From the NCBI GenBank assembly GCA_041725955.1, contig JBGRQE010000043.1, forward strand, positions 1 to 30,618: a stretch of 30,618 nucleotides of DNA. Direction: 5' to 3'. This document shows positions 9,797 to 18,255 of this stretch, one piece after another (within the stretch, counting starts at the first letter, position 1; each line of letters opens with the position of its first letter). A program made the translations under genes and the position numbers. Origin of the DNA: JBGRPZ01 sp041725955. Its GTDB lineage: Bacteria; Bacteroidota; Bacteroidia; Bacteroidales; JBGRPZ01. The notes beneath the pieces were generated by a model. That model was given only the letters and a program-made list of their open reading frames with translations. It had not been told where the DNA came from and made no database searches.

Positions 9797-11020
9797 ATGC
9801 GTTTTTATTTAATTCTCGCCTGGCGTAATTTATGGCGTAATAAGAAAAGAAGTTTTATTTGTCTGCTTTCGATTATTCTTGCTCTTATTCTTGCTTTATT
9901 TATGCGATCTCTACAAAGGGGAGCTTATGGGAATATGATTAAAGGAGGAGTTAGGCAGGTAGGATATTTACAGGTTCATGATAGTAGTTATTGGGAGAAT
10001 AAATCTATTAACTATTCATTTGTTTTTTCAAAATCTTTGCGAAAGAAAGTCTTAGAAACAAGAAACGTTAATTTTATTTTACCTCGATTGGAGTCGTTTA
10101 GCCTAATTTCTTATGGTGTTCATACCAAGGGTGTTCCTGTTATTTGTTCTCCACCAAAAGAAGAATCTTCTTTTAGTCAATTAGAAAATCGCTTGGTAAA
10201 AGGAGAATATCTTAATGATAATGATGATGGAATTTTAATAGGAGAGGGCTTGTCTGGTTTCCTTAATGCAATAGTTGGTGACACTGTGGTTCTGCTGGGG
10301 CAAGGATATCAAGGGGTTTCTTCTGCGGATAAATTTGTTGTTCGGGGAATTGTTCGTTGGCCATCAAATCAGTTAAATAACTCTTTTGTTTTTATGACCT
10401 TAGATCGAGGTAGAAGTTTCTTTTCTCCTTATGTACCCAATTTAGTTTCTTCATTAAGCTTGTTATTACAGAAACCAAAGCAAATTCAGGAAACAAAAAT
10501 AGAATTGATTAAAGAATTGGGTAGTGATTACGAAATTATGAGTTGGGATGAAATGTTAAAAGAGATGGTTCAGGAAATTCAGGCCGATAATGCAGGTGGA
10601 AAGATAATGCTTGGAATATTATATCTAGTTATTGGTTTTGGGATTTTCGGAACCGTAATGATGATGACTTTCGAGCGAAAACATGAAATGGGAATATTAT
10701 TGGCTATAGGAATGCGAAAGTATCGTATGTTAATCGTTCATTTTTCAGAACTTATTCTTTTGGCGATAATTGGAGTTCTTATAGGAATAGTTGTTAGCCT
10801 ACCATTTTTATTTTATTTGAATAAACATCCGCTGCCTCTTCCCGCTGATTTGGGGAAATTAGTCGCCGCTTATAATCTAGATCCTTTTCTTCCTTTTTCC
10901 ATTGATCCATGGATATTTATCAATCAGGCTATTGTTGTCTTTGCTCTTACTCTGATTTGTGCAATTTATCCATTGGTAGTAATAATCAGATTAAAAATTC
11001 TTCAATCTTTAACCTATTGA
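9797..11020 (+). CDS. FtsX/LolCE-family ABC transporter permease (first)
   Basis: A 407-residue inner-membrane permease. An N-terminal AWRNLWRNKKRS motif precedes helix 1 (about 17-37). A periplasmic MacB_PCD-like domain follows, then three helices near 270-290, 312-337 and 372-397. The loop FERKHEMGILLAIGMRK is the coupling motif typical of FtsX/LolC/MacB permeases, which do not import but work as mechanotransmitters that extract or push substrates from the periplasmic side. It is sandwiched by one base to the LolA-like gene and three bases to a second permease, so the two permeases probably form a LolC/LolE-like heterodimer with the ATPase at 12274. Confidence 0.9.
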   Translation: MRFYLILAWRNLWRNKKRSFICLLSIILALILALFMRSLQRGAYGNMIKGGVRQVGYLQVHDSSYWENKSINYSFVFSKSLRKKVLETRNVNFILPRLESFSLISYGVHTKGVPVICSPPKEESSFSQLENRLVKGEYLNDNDDGILIGEGLSGFLNAIVGDTVVLLGQGYQGVSSADKFVVRGIVRWPSNQLNNSFVFMTLDRGRSFFSPYVPNLVSSLSLLLQKPKQIQETKIELIKELGSDYEIMSWDEMLKEMVQEIQADNAGGKIMLGILYLVIGFGIFGTVMMMTFERKHEMGILLAIGMRKYRMLIVHFSELILLAIIGVLIGIVVSLPFLFYLNKHPLPLPADLGKLVAAYNLDPFLPFSIDPWIFINQAIVVFALTLICAIYPLVVIIRLKILQSLTY

Positions 11021-11023
11021 GCG

Positions 11024-12262
11024 ATGATTTTTTCAATTGCATGGCGTAATATTTGGCGTAATAAATCAAGAAGTTTGGTAATAATCATTGCTGTAGCTGT
11101 TGGCTTATTTGGTGGTTTGTTCTCTTCTTCGTTTATAAATTCTCTTACAGCGCAAAAAATCTTTTCAGAGATAACTTACCAAATTGGTGATTTACAAATT
11201 CAGGATACTAATTTCTTGACAAATAATGATATACAATATAATTTAAATGGTGTTCATGAAATTATTAAGGAATTACATAAGGTAGATGGTATTGCTGAGG
11301 TTAGTTCAAGAACACAAACTTCTGCAATGATATCTTCAGCTGAAAATGCTACAGGAGTCATGGTGCAAGGGATAAATGTTTTTCAAGATACGCTTGTGTG
11401 CCCTTTGAATCAGAGATTAGTCTCTGGTCGTTTTTTTAGTAAGAGTTTGGAACAACAAATTGTGATTTCAGAAGAATTGGCAAGTTTTTTAAAAGTTCAG
11501 GTAAATTCCAGACTAGTGATTACTTGCACCAACTTAAGTGGCGACTTGATTAGTATTGGGTTTAAGATTGTAGGCTTGTTCAGGACAGACTCGGATATTT
11601 TTGATAAAACGAATGTTTTTGTAGACCGAAAAGTACTTGGGCCACAATTAGGTTTTAATGATGATCAGGATATTTGTTTGTTTCTTTCCTTGAAAAAAGG
11701 GAGTTCGATAGAAAAAACAGTGAAAGACTGCAAATTGGTTTTGCAGAAAGGAAATTATAATAAAAGAATTAAGGTGAGACCATGGATGGAGGTAGATTCG
11801 AATTTAGCATCATTTATTCAGTTGACTCAATATATGTCGGGAATATTTCTAGTAATTATTTTCATTGCATTAGCCTTTGGAATTGTAAATACTATGTTAA
11901 TGGTAGTTATGGAAAGAGTGCGAGAAATAGGAATGCTTAAGGCTGTTGGAATGAATGATGGAAAGTTATTTATTATGATTGTGTATGAGACTATTTTTTT
12001 AGCATTAGTTGGTGCTATATTAGGATGTGTAATTTCTGTGATTATAATTTCTATTCTTGGTGATATTGGAATTAACCTGTCTTTTCTTGCCGAAGGATTG
12101 AATGCCTTAGGGTATAGTAGTACTGTCTATCCTAAAGTTTCAATTCCGACAATAGTAGTGAGTTTTATAATGATTGTAATTATTGCAATAATAGCTTCAT
12201 TGTATCCAGCTTGGAAGGCTATAAAAATGAATCCTTCAGAGTCAATTCGTGTTCAAGTTTAA
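11024..12262 (+). CDS. FtsX/LolCE-family ABC transporter permease (second)
   Basis: A 412-residue permease with the same plan as the preceding gene: AWRNIWRNKSRSL before helix 1, a periplasmic domain at about 45-260, helices near 270-292, 320-345 and 375-400, and the coupling sequence MERVREIGMLKAVGMNDGK. The C terminus YPAWKAIKMNPSESIRV is typical of the FtsX family. It starts three bases after the first permease and ends 11 bases before the ATPase start. Two non-identical permeases plus one LolD-like ATPase reproduce the LolCDE stoichiometry. Actual involvement in lipoprotein release is inferred. Confidence 0.9.
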   Translation: MIFSIAWRNIWRNKSRSLVIIIAVAVGLFGGLFSSSFINSLTAQKIFSEITYQIGDLQIQDTNFLTNNDIQYNLNGVHEIIKELHKVDGIAEVSSRTQTSAMISSAENATGVMVQGINVFQDTLVCPLNQRLVSGRFFSKSLEQQIVISEELASFLKVQVNSRLVITCTNLSGDLISIGFKIVGLFRTDSDIFDKTNVFVDRKVLGPQLGFNDDQDICLFLSLKKGSSIEKTVKDCKLVLQKGNYNKRIKVRPWMEVDSNLASFIQLTQYMSGIFLVIIFIALAFGIVNTMLMVVMERVREIGMLKAVGMNDGKLFIMIVYETIFLALVGAILGCVISVIIISILGDIGINLSFLAEGLNALGYSSTVYPKVSIPTIVVSFIMIVIIAIIASLYPAWKAIKMNPSESIRVQV

Positions 12263-12273
12263 AATTTTGTTCG

Positions 12274-12960
12274 ATGAGTGAAATAGTAATTAAAGATCTT
12301 CATAAAATATATAATGAATCACAAATTCCTGTGTATGCATTGAATGGAATAAATGTGAAAATTAATGCAGGAGAGTTTACTGCTATTACGGGGCCTTCAG
12401 GTTCTGGGAAAACTACTCTTTTGAATTTAATAGGCGGGCTTGATAAGCCTTCTAAGGGATCTGTATGTATAAAAGGAACCAATATTTCTGAAATGAAGAG
12501 TAAGCAATTGGTTGATTTCCGATTGCATAATATTGGATTTGTTTTTCAGGCATATAATCTAATTCCAGTATTAAATGCAGTAGAAAATGTTGCCTTTATA
12601 TTGGAGTTGCAAGGAGTTTTGAAGGAGGAAAGAAATGCAGTAGCTTGTAAGTTCTTGGAAAAAGTTGGCTTAGGCGATAAGTTATATCAACGCCCATCCC
12701 ATCTTTCTGGAGGGCAACAACAGCGTGTTGCTGTTGCCAGAGCCTTGGCATCAAATCCAGCATTTGTTTTGGCAGATGAGCCAACAGCAAATTTAGATTC
12801 AAAATCGACCGAGAATCTACTTGATATAATGCTTAAGCTAAATGAGGAACTTGGGATTACCTTTTTGTTTTCTACTCACGATCAAAGAGTAATTGATCGG
12901 GCCAAGCGTATATTGACTATAGAAGACGGAAACTTGATCGATGATAAAACGATTGTTTAA
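12274..12960 (+). CDS. LolD/MacB-type ABC transporter ATP-binding protein
   Basis: From ATG 12274 the product is 228 residues, the normal LolD length. An upstream in-frame ATG at 12211 would overlap the permease gene by 52 bases and add 21 unrelated residues, so it is rejected. Walker A is GPSGSGKTT (about 40-48), the Q loop is in FVFQAYNLIPVL, the signature is LSGGQQQR (144-151), Walker B is FVLADEP, followed by a D loop ANLDS and the switch histidine in FSTHD. It should power the two adjacent FtsX-type permeases. It is also the nearest ATPase that could serve the MacB-like permease at 14918. Confidence 0.94.
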   Translation: MSEIVIKDLHKIYNESQIPVYALNGINVKINAGEFTAITGPSGSGKTTLLNLIGGLDKPSKGSVCIKGTNISEMKSKQLVDFRLHNIGFVFQAYNLIPVLNAVENVAFILELQGVLKEERNAVACKFLEKVGLGDKLYQRPSHLSGGQQQRVAVARALASNPAFVLADEPTANLDSKSTENLLDIMLKLNEELGITFLFSTHDQRVIDRAKRILTIEDGNLIDDKTIV

Positions 12961-12996
12961 ACAATTATATAGTAGATAAAAATAAATGGAACGTAT

Positions 12997-14163
12997 ATGA
13001 AAAAGTCATTATCTACCTTACTGTTTTTGTTTTTTCTTCTAACTAATACTATTGCTCAAAAGAAAGATATGGGCAAGCAGTTTATACCCAAAGGATATTT
13101 GCAAAATTTAGGGACTCTATGGATGCCGTCTTCTTCAAATGAATGGAAAGGTTTGCAAACCGAACAATTAAGACTAGATTTCAATCCTCGCTTTTCCAAA
13201 TCTTTTCAAGCGAATTTGGGAATACGAAATATATTTTCTTTTGGAAGTATAGCTCAGTTATATTACTCAATATATCAAGATGATGTTTATAAAGATAAGG
13301 GATACTTAAATCTTAGTTGGAGATATTCAAGTAATCAGTCATATGTTTTATACTCAATATTAGATAGGGCAAATGTTTCATATACGTACAAAAACTTGGA
13401 AGTTAGTGTTGGTCGGCAGCGAATCAATTGGAGTCAGAATTTAGTATGGAACCCTAATGATATATTCAATACATTTAATTATTTTGATTTCGATTATATT
13501 GAAAGACCAGGTAGCGATGCTGTGTTGATTCAATATTATACAGGAGAAACATCTTCTTTACAAATAGCTGCAAAATTGGATAAAGAAAATCAGTTAACAG
13601 CAGCATCTATGTTTAAGTTTAATCGATGGAATTATGATTTTCAAGTTCTAGCTGGAGTTATTCCTAATGATATTACTTTGGGCTTTGGGTGGTCGGGAGG
13701 TATTGGAGGAGCTGGATTTAACGGAGAGTGCACGTATCTTCTTCCACGAAAAAAATTAAGCTTTCAGAGTAGTCAGATAATAATATCTTCTGGAGCAAAT
13801 TATACTTTTCAAAATCAGTTGTATGTGCATATATCTGGTATCTTTAATTCTTTAGGTGGTACAAAACAAGGGGGATCATTTATTTATTCTGATCGTATGT
13901 TAAGTATTAAAGATTTAACTGTTTCCCGCTATTCATTGTTTGGAGAATTTACTTATCCTGTAACGCCTCTAATAACTGTGGGACTTGCGGGTATTTGGAA
14001 TCCAGATGATCATTCTTCTTATTATAGTCCTTCTTTTTCATTCTCTTTATCAAAAAATGTTGATCTATTGCTTTTGGCTCAAATTCTAAATGGAAAATCA
14101 AGTTCGGAATTTGCTCAATATGGGCAGTTTTATTTTATGAAACTTAAGTATTCTTTTCTTTAA
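12997..14163 (+). CDS. Outer-membrane beta-barrel protein of the export operon
   Basis: A 388-residue protein with a signal peptide (MKKSLSTLLFLFFLLTNTIAQ), then many alternating polar/aromatic strands and a C terminus ending FYFMKLKYSFL. A terminal aromatic or hydrophobic residue after such strands is typical of proteins inserted by the BAM complex. The motif GRQRINWSQNLVWNPNDIF recalls DUF1302/alginate-export-like barrels, but I cannot assign the family firmly. It follows the ATPase gene by 36 bases and is probably the last gene of the operon. Position suggests it is the outer-membrane acceptor or exit channel for whatever the LolA-like protein carries. Confidence 0.75.
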   Translation: MKKSLSTLLFLFFLLTNTIAQKKDMGKQFIPKGYLQNLGTLWMPSSSNEWKGLQTEQLRLDFNPRFSKSFQANLGIRNIFSFGSIAQLYYSIYQDDVYKDKGYLNLSWRYSSNQSYVLYSILDRANVSYTYKNLEVSVGRQRINWSQNLVWNPNDIFNTFNYFDFDYIERPGSDAVLIQYYTGETSSLQIAAKLDKENQLTAASMFKFNRWNYDFQVLAGVIPNDITLGFGWSGGIGGAGFNGECTYLLPRKKLSFQSSQIIISSGANYTFQNQLYVHISGIFNSLGGTKQGGSFIYSDRMLSIKDLTVSRYSLFGEFTYPVTPLITVGLAGIWNPDDHSSYYSPSFSFSLSKNVDLLLLAQILNGKSSSEFAQYGQFYFMKLKYSFL

Positions 14164-14411
14164 AATTATTATTGTACTTGGTAAATCTATAAAAGGCTTG
14201 TTGTTTTATGTTTTTGTTTAAATTTATACACTTTGTTTTGAATAAGTAAATAATTGATGGTTATTACCATAGTTAGCATTTCCTAAAAAACCAAAGTTCT
14301 AAAGTGAAAGCTAAATGATCAAGTAAACTAATTTAATTCGATACCTGTTTTTTGGGAGGATAATATCGGTGCTAGATGGTTTTTTGATCTTAATTAATAA
14401 AGTTTTAAGGT

Positions 14412-14777
14412 ATGAATAAGTTAATAGGAAGGCAACAGGATCAAAAATTAGTATTAAACGAAAGGGGATGTATTCATTTTGTTGATTTGGCAAATATCTA
14501 TTATCTATTATGTGAGGCGTATTTGACGACAATATTTTCAAAAAACAAAACCGAAATTACTGTATCAAAGTTATTGAAAGAGTTTGAGAACGACTTAGAT
14601 AGCTTTGGTTTTTTTAGAATAAATCGTAATTGTATTGTGAATTTACGCTATATAAGTCAGGTTAAAACAGGAAAAGAACCTAAAGTACAACTGAATTCCG
14701 ATTTGAGTTTTCATTTATCTAAGAAACGATTGATCGAACTAAGAAAGCGATTGAAATCTTTTGAAGGAGTAATCTAG
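14412..14777 (+). CDS. Stand-alone LytTR DNA-binding protein
   Basis: A 121-residue protein that consists almost entirely of a LytTR domain (about 15-115). The signature FFRINRNCIVNLRYISQV is clear, with RINR where classical members have R-x-H-R/S. There is no receiver domain, so it cannot be a normal phospho-acceptor regulator. The start has AAGG a few bases upstream. It lies 248 bases after the barrel gene and 140 bases before the MacB-like permease. In Bacteroidota and Firmicutes, small LytTR proteins often regulate a neighbouring transporter, so the permease at 14918 is the likely target. That is inference. Confidence 0.88.
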   Translation: MNKLIGRQQDQKLVLNERGCIHFVDLANIYYLLCEAYLTTIFSKNKTEITVSKLLKEFENDLDSFGFFRINRNCIVNLRYISQVKTGKEPKVQLNSDLSFHLSKKRLIELRKRLKSFEGVI

Positions 14778-14799
14778 ACATTAGATAATGTTTCATAAT

Positions 14800-14845
14800 G
14801 AAACTCATTGCGTTCATTTTTGGACAAAATGAGTTTCTTTGTTTT
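14800..14845 (+). terminator. Possible terminator after the LytTR gene
   Basis: GAAACTCATT (14800-14809) and AATGAGTTTC (14828-14837) are perfect 10-bp arms with an 18-base loop, followed by a T-rich run TTTGTTTTT. The long loop makes it less efficient than a standard terminator. The left arm also overlaps a short palindrome TTTCATAATGAAA (14791-14803), which could be an operator. Confidence 0.45.
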
Positions 14846-14917
14846 TGGCAATTTATTGATTATAGATCGTTTATGCTTTGGTATATGTTTTGACATATGT
14901 GTGAAAAAAGTAGGGTT

Positions 14918-17323
14918 ATGAAGCATATTTTAAAGCAGGTTATTCGTACGTTTCAAAAAAATTTGGGTCAAAGTTTATTAAAAGTTACTGGGTGGACAAT
15001 TGCTCTTACTTCATGTTTATTGATTTTTTTATTTGTTCTTTACCATTATAATTTCGATAAACACTATCAAGATTATGAGCGAATTTATCGTCTTCAACAA
15101 AACAGAACTTTTAAAGGGGTATATGAGCCTTCTTTTTATGTTCGTCCACAGATAGGACCGAATTTAGCCAAAGATATTCCTGAATTAGGAACTTATTGTC
15201 GTGTATCTTATCCAAGAAATATTCCTATAAGGGTTAATACCAGCCAAATTATGGCGCAATTGAATTTTGTAGATAACTCCTATTTTGATGTTTTTGATCA
15301 ACCTTTGGAAAGCAATATATCAAAGAAAAATATCTTAAAGGAACCTTATACTGTGGTTTTAGATCGAGAATATGCCCATACTCTTTTTGGCAATGAAAAT
15401 CCTTTAGGAAAAATAATTCATTGTCCAGATTTTTATAAAATGGATCTTAAAGTTACGGGTATAATAGATATTCCTAAAAGTACTCACTTGCCTATGCAAA
15501 TGCTTGTTTCTAATGCAACAATGATTCCTAAATTACCAAAAATATTTCCTGAGGGTTGGATTGGAGGACCAGAGTATTTTACTTATTTTAAACTCCCTGA
15601 TAATATTACAAAAGAGCAAGTTGAACAAAAATTTCCTGATTGGTTCAAAACTAATATTAATGATCATATATCTGATGATATCTTTTATGATGGTTATCTA
15701 ATGTCGTTAGAAGATTTGCATTTGCGTTCTGAAATAAAAAAAGACTATTCTTTAATGAAAGCATTTTCAGAGGAATATATTTTCTTCTTTATTTTTATAG
15801 CTCTTCTTATTTTGTTTATAGCATCTGTTAATTATGTAAATCTTACTACAGCAGATTTGTATTCTAGAGCAAAAAATTTTGGAATTATTAAAGTGCTTGG
15901 AGCTGAGTCGAAAGAAATACAGAAAATATTATATGTTGAGAGTGCAGTTATTTTAGGAATATCTTTTTTGTTTAGCATTATCTTAGCAGAGATTCTAATT
16001 CCTGTTTTTAATCGTTTGGTAGATGTTCAGTTTGAAGTTTATTCGCTTCATAGTTTATTTGTCTTGGTATCTATGTTTTTTCTTTGTTTTTTGGTATCTA
16101 TTATTACCAATATTTTACCCATTAGACTTGTTAAGCGATTAAATCCTCAGAAAATAATTAAAGGAATTTATGAAGTAAAGAGTAAGAAAAACTTTAGTAG
16201 GTTTTTGCTGGTTTTGCAATTTTTTATTGCATCTATACTAATAACGATAACGATTGTTTTGCAGCAGCAATTTTCTTTTTTGAATTCAATGGACTATGGT
16301 TTTAAGAAAGATGATATAATGATTCTTTCTTTAAAGAATAAAAGTGCATTAATTAACTCGGAAGAAATTGTGCGTAAAATCAAAGAACTTCCCGAAGTTG
16401 AAAATGCAGTTTTATCTACCACATGTCCGGGAAAACATTTTTACGGTGATATTATTCAATGGAAAAAAGAACCTTTTGATATTTCTGTTTTGGAGGTAAG
16501 CTCTGGGTATTATAAATTATTTGATCTGCATCTTAAAGAGGGCCGTTTTCCCGATCAAGCTGATTATGCAGTAAGTGATTCGTTAATTGTAATTAATGAA
16601 ACAATGGCAAGAAAGGTAATGGGGGTTTCGAATAATCCAATAATCGGGACTGAATTAAACCTATTTGGTCGAAGAAAGTTTTCTGTAGTAGGAGTAGTTG
16701 ATGATATTAAATTTTGTCCTGGAAAAGATAATAATGTTCCCTTGGTTATTTTTCAGAAATTTTGGAGAAAATACAGCAACTCTAAAGATTTGATTAATGT
16801 TCGTTTAAGGGAAAATGTAGATTATAAAGAAGCTATGTCGAAATTAGATAATGTCATAGAATCTATTTCTGCAGATGCAATATATGAATCAAGTTCTTTG
16901 AATAATATTATTATGCAATCCTATAGAGTAGAGTCAATGATCTATAAAATTATTAGCATTTTTACAATACTCGCAATTGTGGTTGCAGGTCTTGGTTTAC
17001 TTGGTTTGTCTTCTTTCTTTTTGAGGAGAGAAATGAAATCTATAGGAATTAGAAAGCTTTTAGGAGCTAAAACATCTACTATTCTTTATAAGAATATATT
17101 CGTATATGTGAGAATGGTTTTTATTGCAAATATATTATCCTTGCCAATCGCATATTTTCTTTTAAAGATATGGTTAGATAGTTTTGTTGATCATATTACT
17201 CTTTCATTTTTTTATTTCTTGTTCTCATTTTGTATGACTTTAATTATAGCCGTTTCATTAATCTTTTATAAAGCTTTTAAAGCTTCAAGGATGAAAGCTA
17301 TTGACATTGTGAATTACGAATAA
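14918..17323 (+). CDS. Two-unit MacB/FtsX-family ABC permease, about 800 residues
   Basis: I choose ATG 14918, giving 801 residues (MKHILKQVIRTFQKN...), the usual beginning of this family; an ATG seven codons upstream (14897) is also possible. The architecture is duplicated: helix 1 in GWTIALTSCLLIFLFVLYHY, a periplasmic MacB_PCD domain (about 60-240), three helices with an FtsX domain (about 285-405), a further helix near 428, a second periplasmic domain (about 470-640) and a second FtsX domain with helices near 680, 735 and 770. The coupling loop REMKSIGIRKLLGAKTST is intact. This is the 8-helix permease common in Bacteroidota, usually with a separate LolD-like ATPase. None lies next to it; the nearest is at 12274. 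Such permeases are linked to antimicrobial efflux or envelope maintenance; the substrate here is unknown. Confidence 0.9.
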   Translation: MKHILKQVIRTFQKNLGQSLLKVTGWTIALTSCLLIFLFVLYHYNFDKHYQDYERIYRLQQNRTFKGVYEPSFYVRPQIGPNLAKDIPELGTYCRVSYPRNIPIRVNTSQIMAQLNFVDNSYFDVFDQPLESNISKKNILKEPYTVVLDREYAHTLFGNENPLGKIIHCPDFYKMDLKVTGIIDIPKSTHLPMQMLVSNATMIPKLPKIFPEGWIGGPEYFTYFKLPDNITKEQVEQKFPDWFKTNINDHISDDIFYDGYLMSLEDLHLRSEIKKDYSLMKAFSEEYIFFFIFIALLILFIASVNYVNLTTADLYSRAKNFGIIKVLGAESKEIQKILYVESAVILGISFLFSIILAEILIPVFNRLVDVQFEVYSLHSLFVLVSMFFLCFLVSIITNILPIRLVKRLNPQKIIKGIYEVKSKKNFSRFLLVLQFFIASILITITIVLQQQFSFLNSMDYGFKKDDIMILSLKNKSALINSEEIVRKIKELPEVENAVLSTTCPGKHFYGDIIQWKKEPFDISVLEVSSGYYKLFDLHLKEGRFPDQADYAVSDSLIVINETMARKVMGVSNNPIIGTELNLFGRRKFSVVGVVDDIKFCPGKDNNVPLVIFQKFWRKYSNSKDLINVRLRENVDYKEAMSKLDNVIESISADAIYESSSLNNIIMQSYRVESMIYKIISIFTILAIVVAGLGLLGLSSFFLRREMKSIGIRKLLGAKTSTILYKNIFVYVRMVFIANILSLPIAYFLLKIWLDSFVDHITLSFFYFLFSFCMTLIIAVSLIFYKAFKASRMKAIDIVNYE

Positions 17324-17395
17324 GCTACAGAATGAAATGTTCGTCTTATTTTGTAGATTTGTGATCTGTTATTAATCTAATTGTTGACAAAAATC

Positions 17396-18085
17396 ATGGA
17401 TTTATCTTTAGTAGACCAGTTATTATTACTTTCATTAAATGATGAAAAAGGTAATTTTACAGGAGATTCGAATTCATTAGGAATCGCTGTATCTATGGGA
17501 ATTATTTTTGAGTTGGCTCTAAAGAATAGAATTTCCATCTCTGATAAGAATATAATTGTTCAAAATTCTGAAGGGTTGAATGATGAACTTTTAGATTTTT
17601 GTTTTTCAGAGATTGTTAAATTTAATAAGCCACGAAGTCTTAAAGAATGGGTGCAAGATTTTCAGTGGAAGTTTGATAAAATAAAGCAAATGAGTTTGCA
17701 AAAACTTATTGATCTCGGAATTTTAAAGCAGAAAGAAGAGAAGTTTCTGTGGATTTTTTCAAAATCATTGTACCCTAGTGAGAATCTCTTGCCAGAGAAT
17801 CAGTTGCGCAGGCGTATATATGAAATTGTATTTAATGGAGAACGCCCAAGTGTGCAAGAAATAATTCTTCTTGGAATAATTGATTCCTTAAATTTGACTC
17901 TAGTTTTTTTTGGAGAAAAGACGAAAGTTGAAAGTAAAAAAATATTAAAGGACTATTATTCTCGTATTGATGAGTTTGGATTGATCAATGATACTGTTAA
18001 GATAATTAACGAAGAGATTTTGGCTTTATCAACTTCCCTAATGACTTTTGTTTCTACAACCACTGTTCTTAACAGTTTAAATTAA
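17396..18085 (+). CDS. GPP34 (GOLPH3/Vps74-like) family protein
   Basis: From ATG 17396 the protein is 229 residues; a TTG five codons upstream is less likely. The opening LSLVDQLLLLSLNDEKGNF, the LGIAVSMGIIFELALKNRIS helix and the LIDLGILKQKEEKFLWIF winged-helix-like segment match the GPP34 family, known in eukaryotes as PI4P-binding Golgi adaptors and in bacteria as proteins of unknown role found in actinobacteria and scattered other phyla. There is no signal peptide or membrane helix, so it is cytosolic, perhaps binding the inner membrane face. It is 72 bases after the MacB-like permease and may be co-transcribed. Confidence 0.78.
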   Translation: MDLSLVDQLLLLSLNDEKGNFTGDSNSLGIAVSMGIIFELALKNRISISDKNIIVQNSEGLNDELLDFCFSEIVKFNKPRSLKEWVQDFQWKFDKIKQMSLQKLIDLGILKQKEEKFLWIFSKSLYPSENLLPENQLRRRIYEIVFNGERPSVQEIILLGIIDSLNLTLVFFGEKTKVESKKILKDYYSRIDEFGLINDTVKIINEEILALSTSLMTFVSTTTVLNSLN

Positions 18086-18194
18086 GTGCGTAGTTATATT
18101 TAAAACCAGTATATAGTGGGTGTCATTAATTATAGTGGTAAGGAAAAACATTACGACACTAAAAATATATGATTCTTTTAGAGTTTAACATAGA

Positions 18195-18236
18195 ACAAAA
18201 AAGACCTTTTGTTTTGAGTAAAAGATCTTTTTTGTT
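18195..18236. terminator. Bidirectional intrinsic terminator
   Basis: ACAAAAAAGACCTTTT and AAAAGATCTTTTTTGT pair over 16-17 bp with one mismatch around a 9-base loop. A-rich and T-rich flanks give a U tract on both strands. It lies between two convergent genes (plus-strand GPP34 gene, minus-strand lipoprotein gene) and can serve both. Confidence 0.82.
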
Positions 18237-18255
18237 TTATGTTTATTCTTTTGAA

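Noticed and set aside
12211..12273. Upstream start for the LolD-like ATPase
   Set aside because: It overlaps the permease gene by 52 bases and adds residues that do not belong to the family; ATG 12274 gives the standard length.
14412..14777. Truncated two-component response regulator
   Set aside because: The gene has a clean start and a full LytTR domain with no receiver remnant upstream, so it is a genuine stand-alone LytTR protein.
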